64,000 bases of DNA, taken from assembly GCA_024347235.1 (NCBI GenBank), contig AP025283.1, positions 1,860,001 through 1,924,000 of the forward strand, written 5' to 3'. Position 1 is the stretch's first letter; each line of letters opens with the position of its first letter. The translations under genes and the position numbers were made by a program. Below the pieces are notes generated by a model that did not search any database, was not told the origin of the DNA, and was given only the letters and a program-made list of their open reading frames with translations. This document shows, piece by piece, positions 63,843 through 64,000 of the stretch. The DNA comes from Aliamphritea spongicola. Lineage in GTDB: Bacteria; Pseudomonadota; Gammaproteobacteria; Pseudomonadales; Balneatricaceae.

Positions 63843-64000
63843 ATGAAAGGTTTTTAGCAGTACCGTACTTACTTTATTGCTGTTGGCGGGCAGTCTCGTG
63901 CAGGCTGCGGTCGTCGATAATCTTTACCGTTCGGAGTTGCTGGTGCCTGAGCAGTTGGCTCAGCCAACCGATGCACAGCTGAGTAAAGCGCTTCAGGGCG
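63843..64000 (+). CDS. DUF2066 family protein, 5' end (partial, frameshifted)
   Basis: Begins MKGF; two T residues appear missing near 63851-63855, after which SSTVLTLLLLAGSLVQA completes a signal peptide. The mature start AVVDNLYRSELLVPEQLAQP and DAQLSKALQG match the DUF2066 family of periplasmic proteins found next to purM. It runs off the window. The call rests on 40 residues plus context. Confidence 0.6.

Overview
This window looks like chromosomal core sequence from a marine gammaproteobacterium of the Oceanospirillales, most like Oceanospirillaceae such as Amphritea or Aliamphritea. That is an inference from gene content, roughly balanced G+C, and gene orders shared with Pseudomonas (comEC-exbBD-lpxK-kdsB-ptp-murB/rne-rluC; LysR/leuCDB-asd; prpBC-acnD-prpF; purMN). 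I see no rRNA or tRNA genes, insertion sequences, prophage, CRISPR array or plasmid-type island.

Layout. 1-6.2 kb: end of comEC, an ExbB/ExbD pair, and envelope genes lpxK, ycaR-like, kdsB, a tyrosine phosphatase and murB. 6.2-11 kb: rne facing left, a long leader, and rluC facing right. 11-17.4 kb: a KfrA-like coiled-coil protein, cysB, an SDR, a thioesterase, pabB and a hydrolase. 17.4-24.5 kb: a methylcitrate (propionate) operon led by its GntR regulator. 24.6-30.2 kb: metA with a P-loop ATPase, a lipoprotein, a sterol-desaturase-family protein and the class III PHA synthase pair phaE-phaC. 30.2-37.4 kb: LysR, leuCDB, asd, a DMT exporter and an Lrp-family regulator. 37.8-48 kb: NAD-glutamate dehydrogenase, putP and putA. 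48-51.8 kb: a DUF1127 protein and a glutarate module (GntR, glaH, lhgO). 51.8-64 kb: IalB-like protein, YgjP-like peptidase, a chemoreceptor, a GGDEF/EAL protein, a DEAD-box helicase, an alkyltransferase-like protein, and a purM-purN-DUF3108-yfcL group, ending in a partial DUF2066 gene.

Metabolic theme. Proline (putP/putA), glutamate (gdhB), glutarate from lysine (glaH/lhgO) and propionyl-CoA (prp) all feed the TCA cycle. The phaEC synthase offers a carbon-storage outlet. Two FCD-type GntR regulators of these routes sit beside palindromes sharing the core GTCGAC.

Main caution. About two thirds of the genes, including essential ones (lpxK, kdsB, murB, rne, asd), are broken by frameshifts. Each one I examined is explained by loss of one or two bases, mostly in a short homopolymer. 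I count about 70-80 missing bases. This fits uncorrected sequencing deletions far better than gene decay, so I annotate these as whole genes and give the break positions. I did not find a convincing new biological system; the findings are modest leads.
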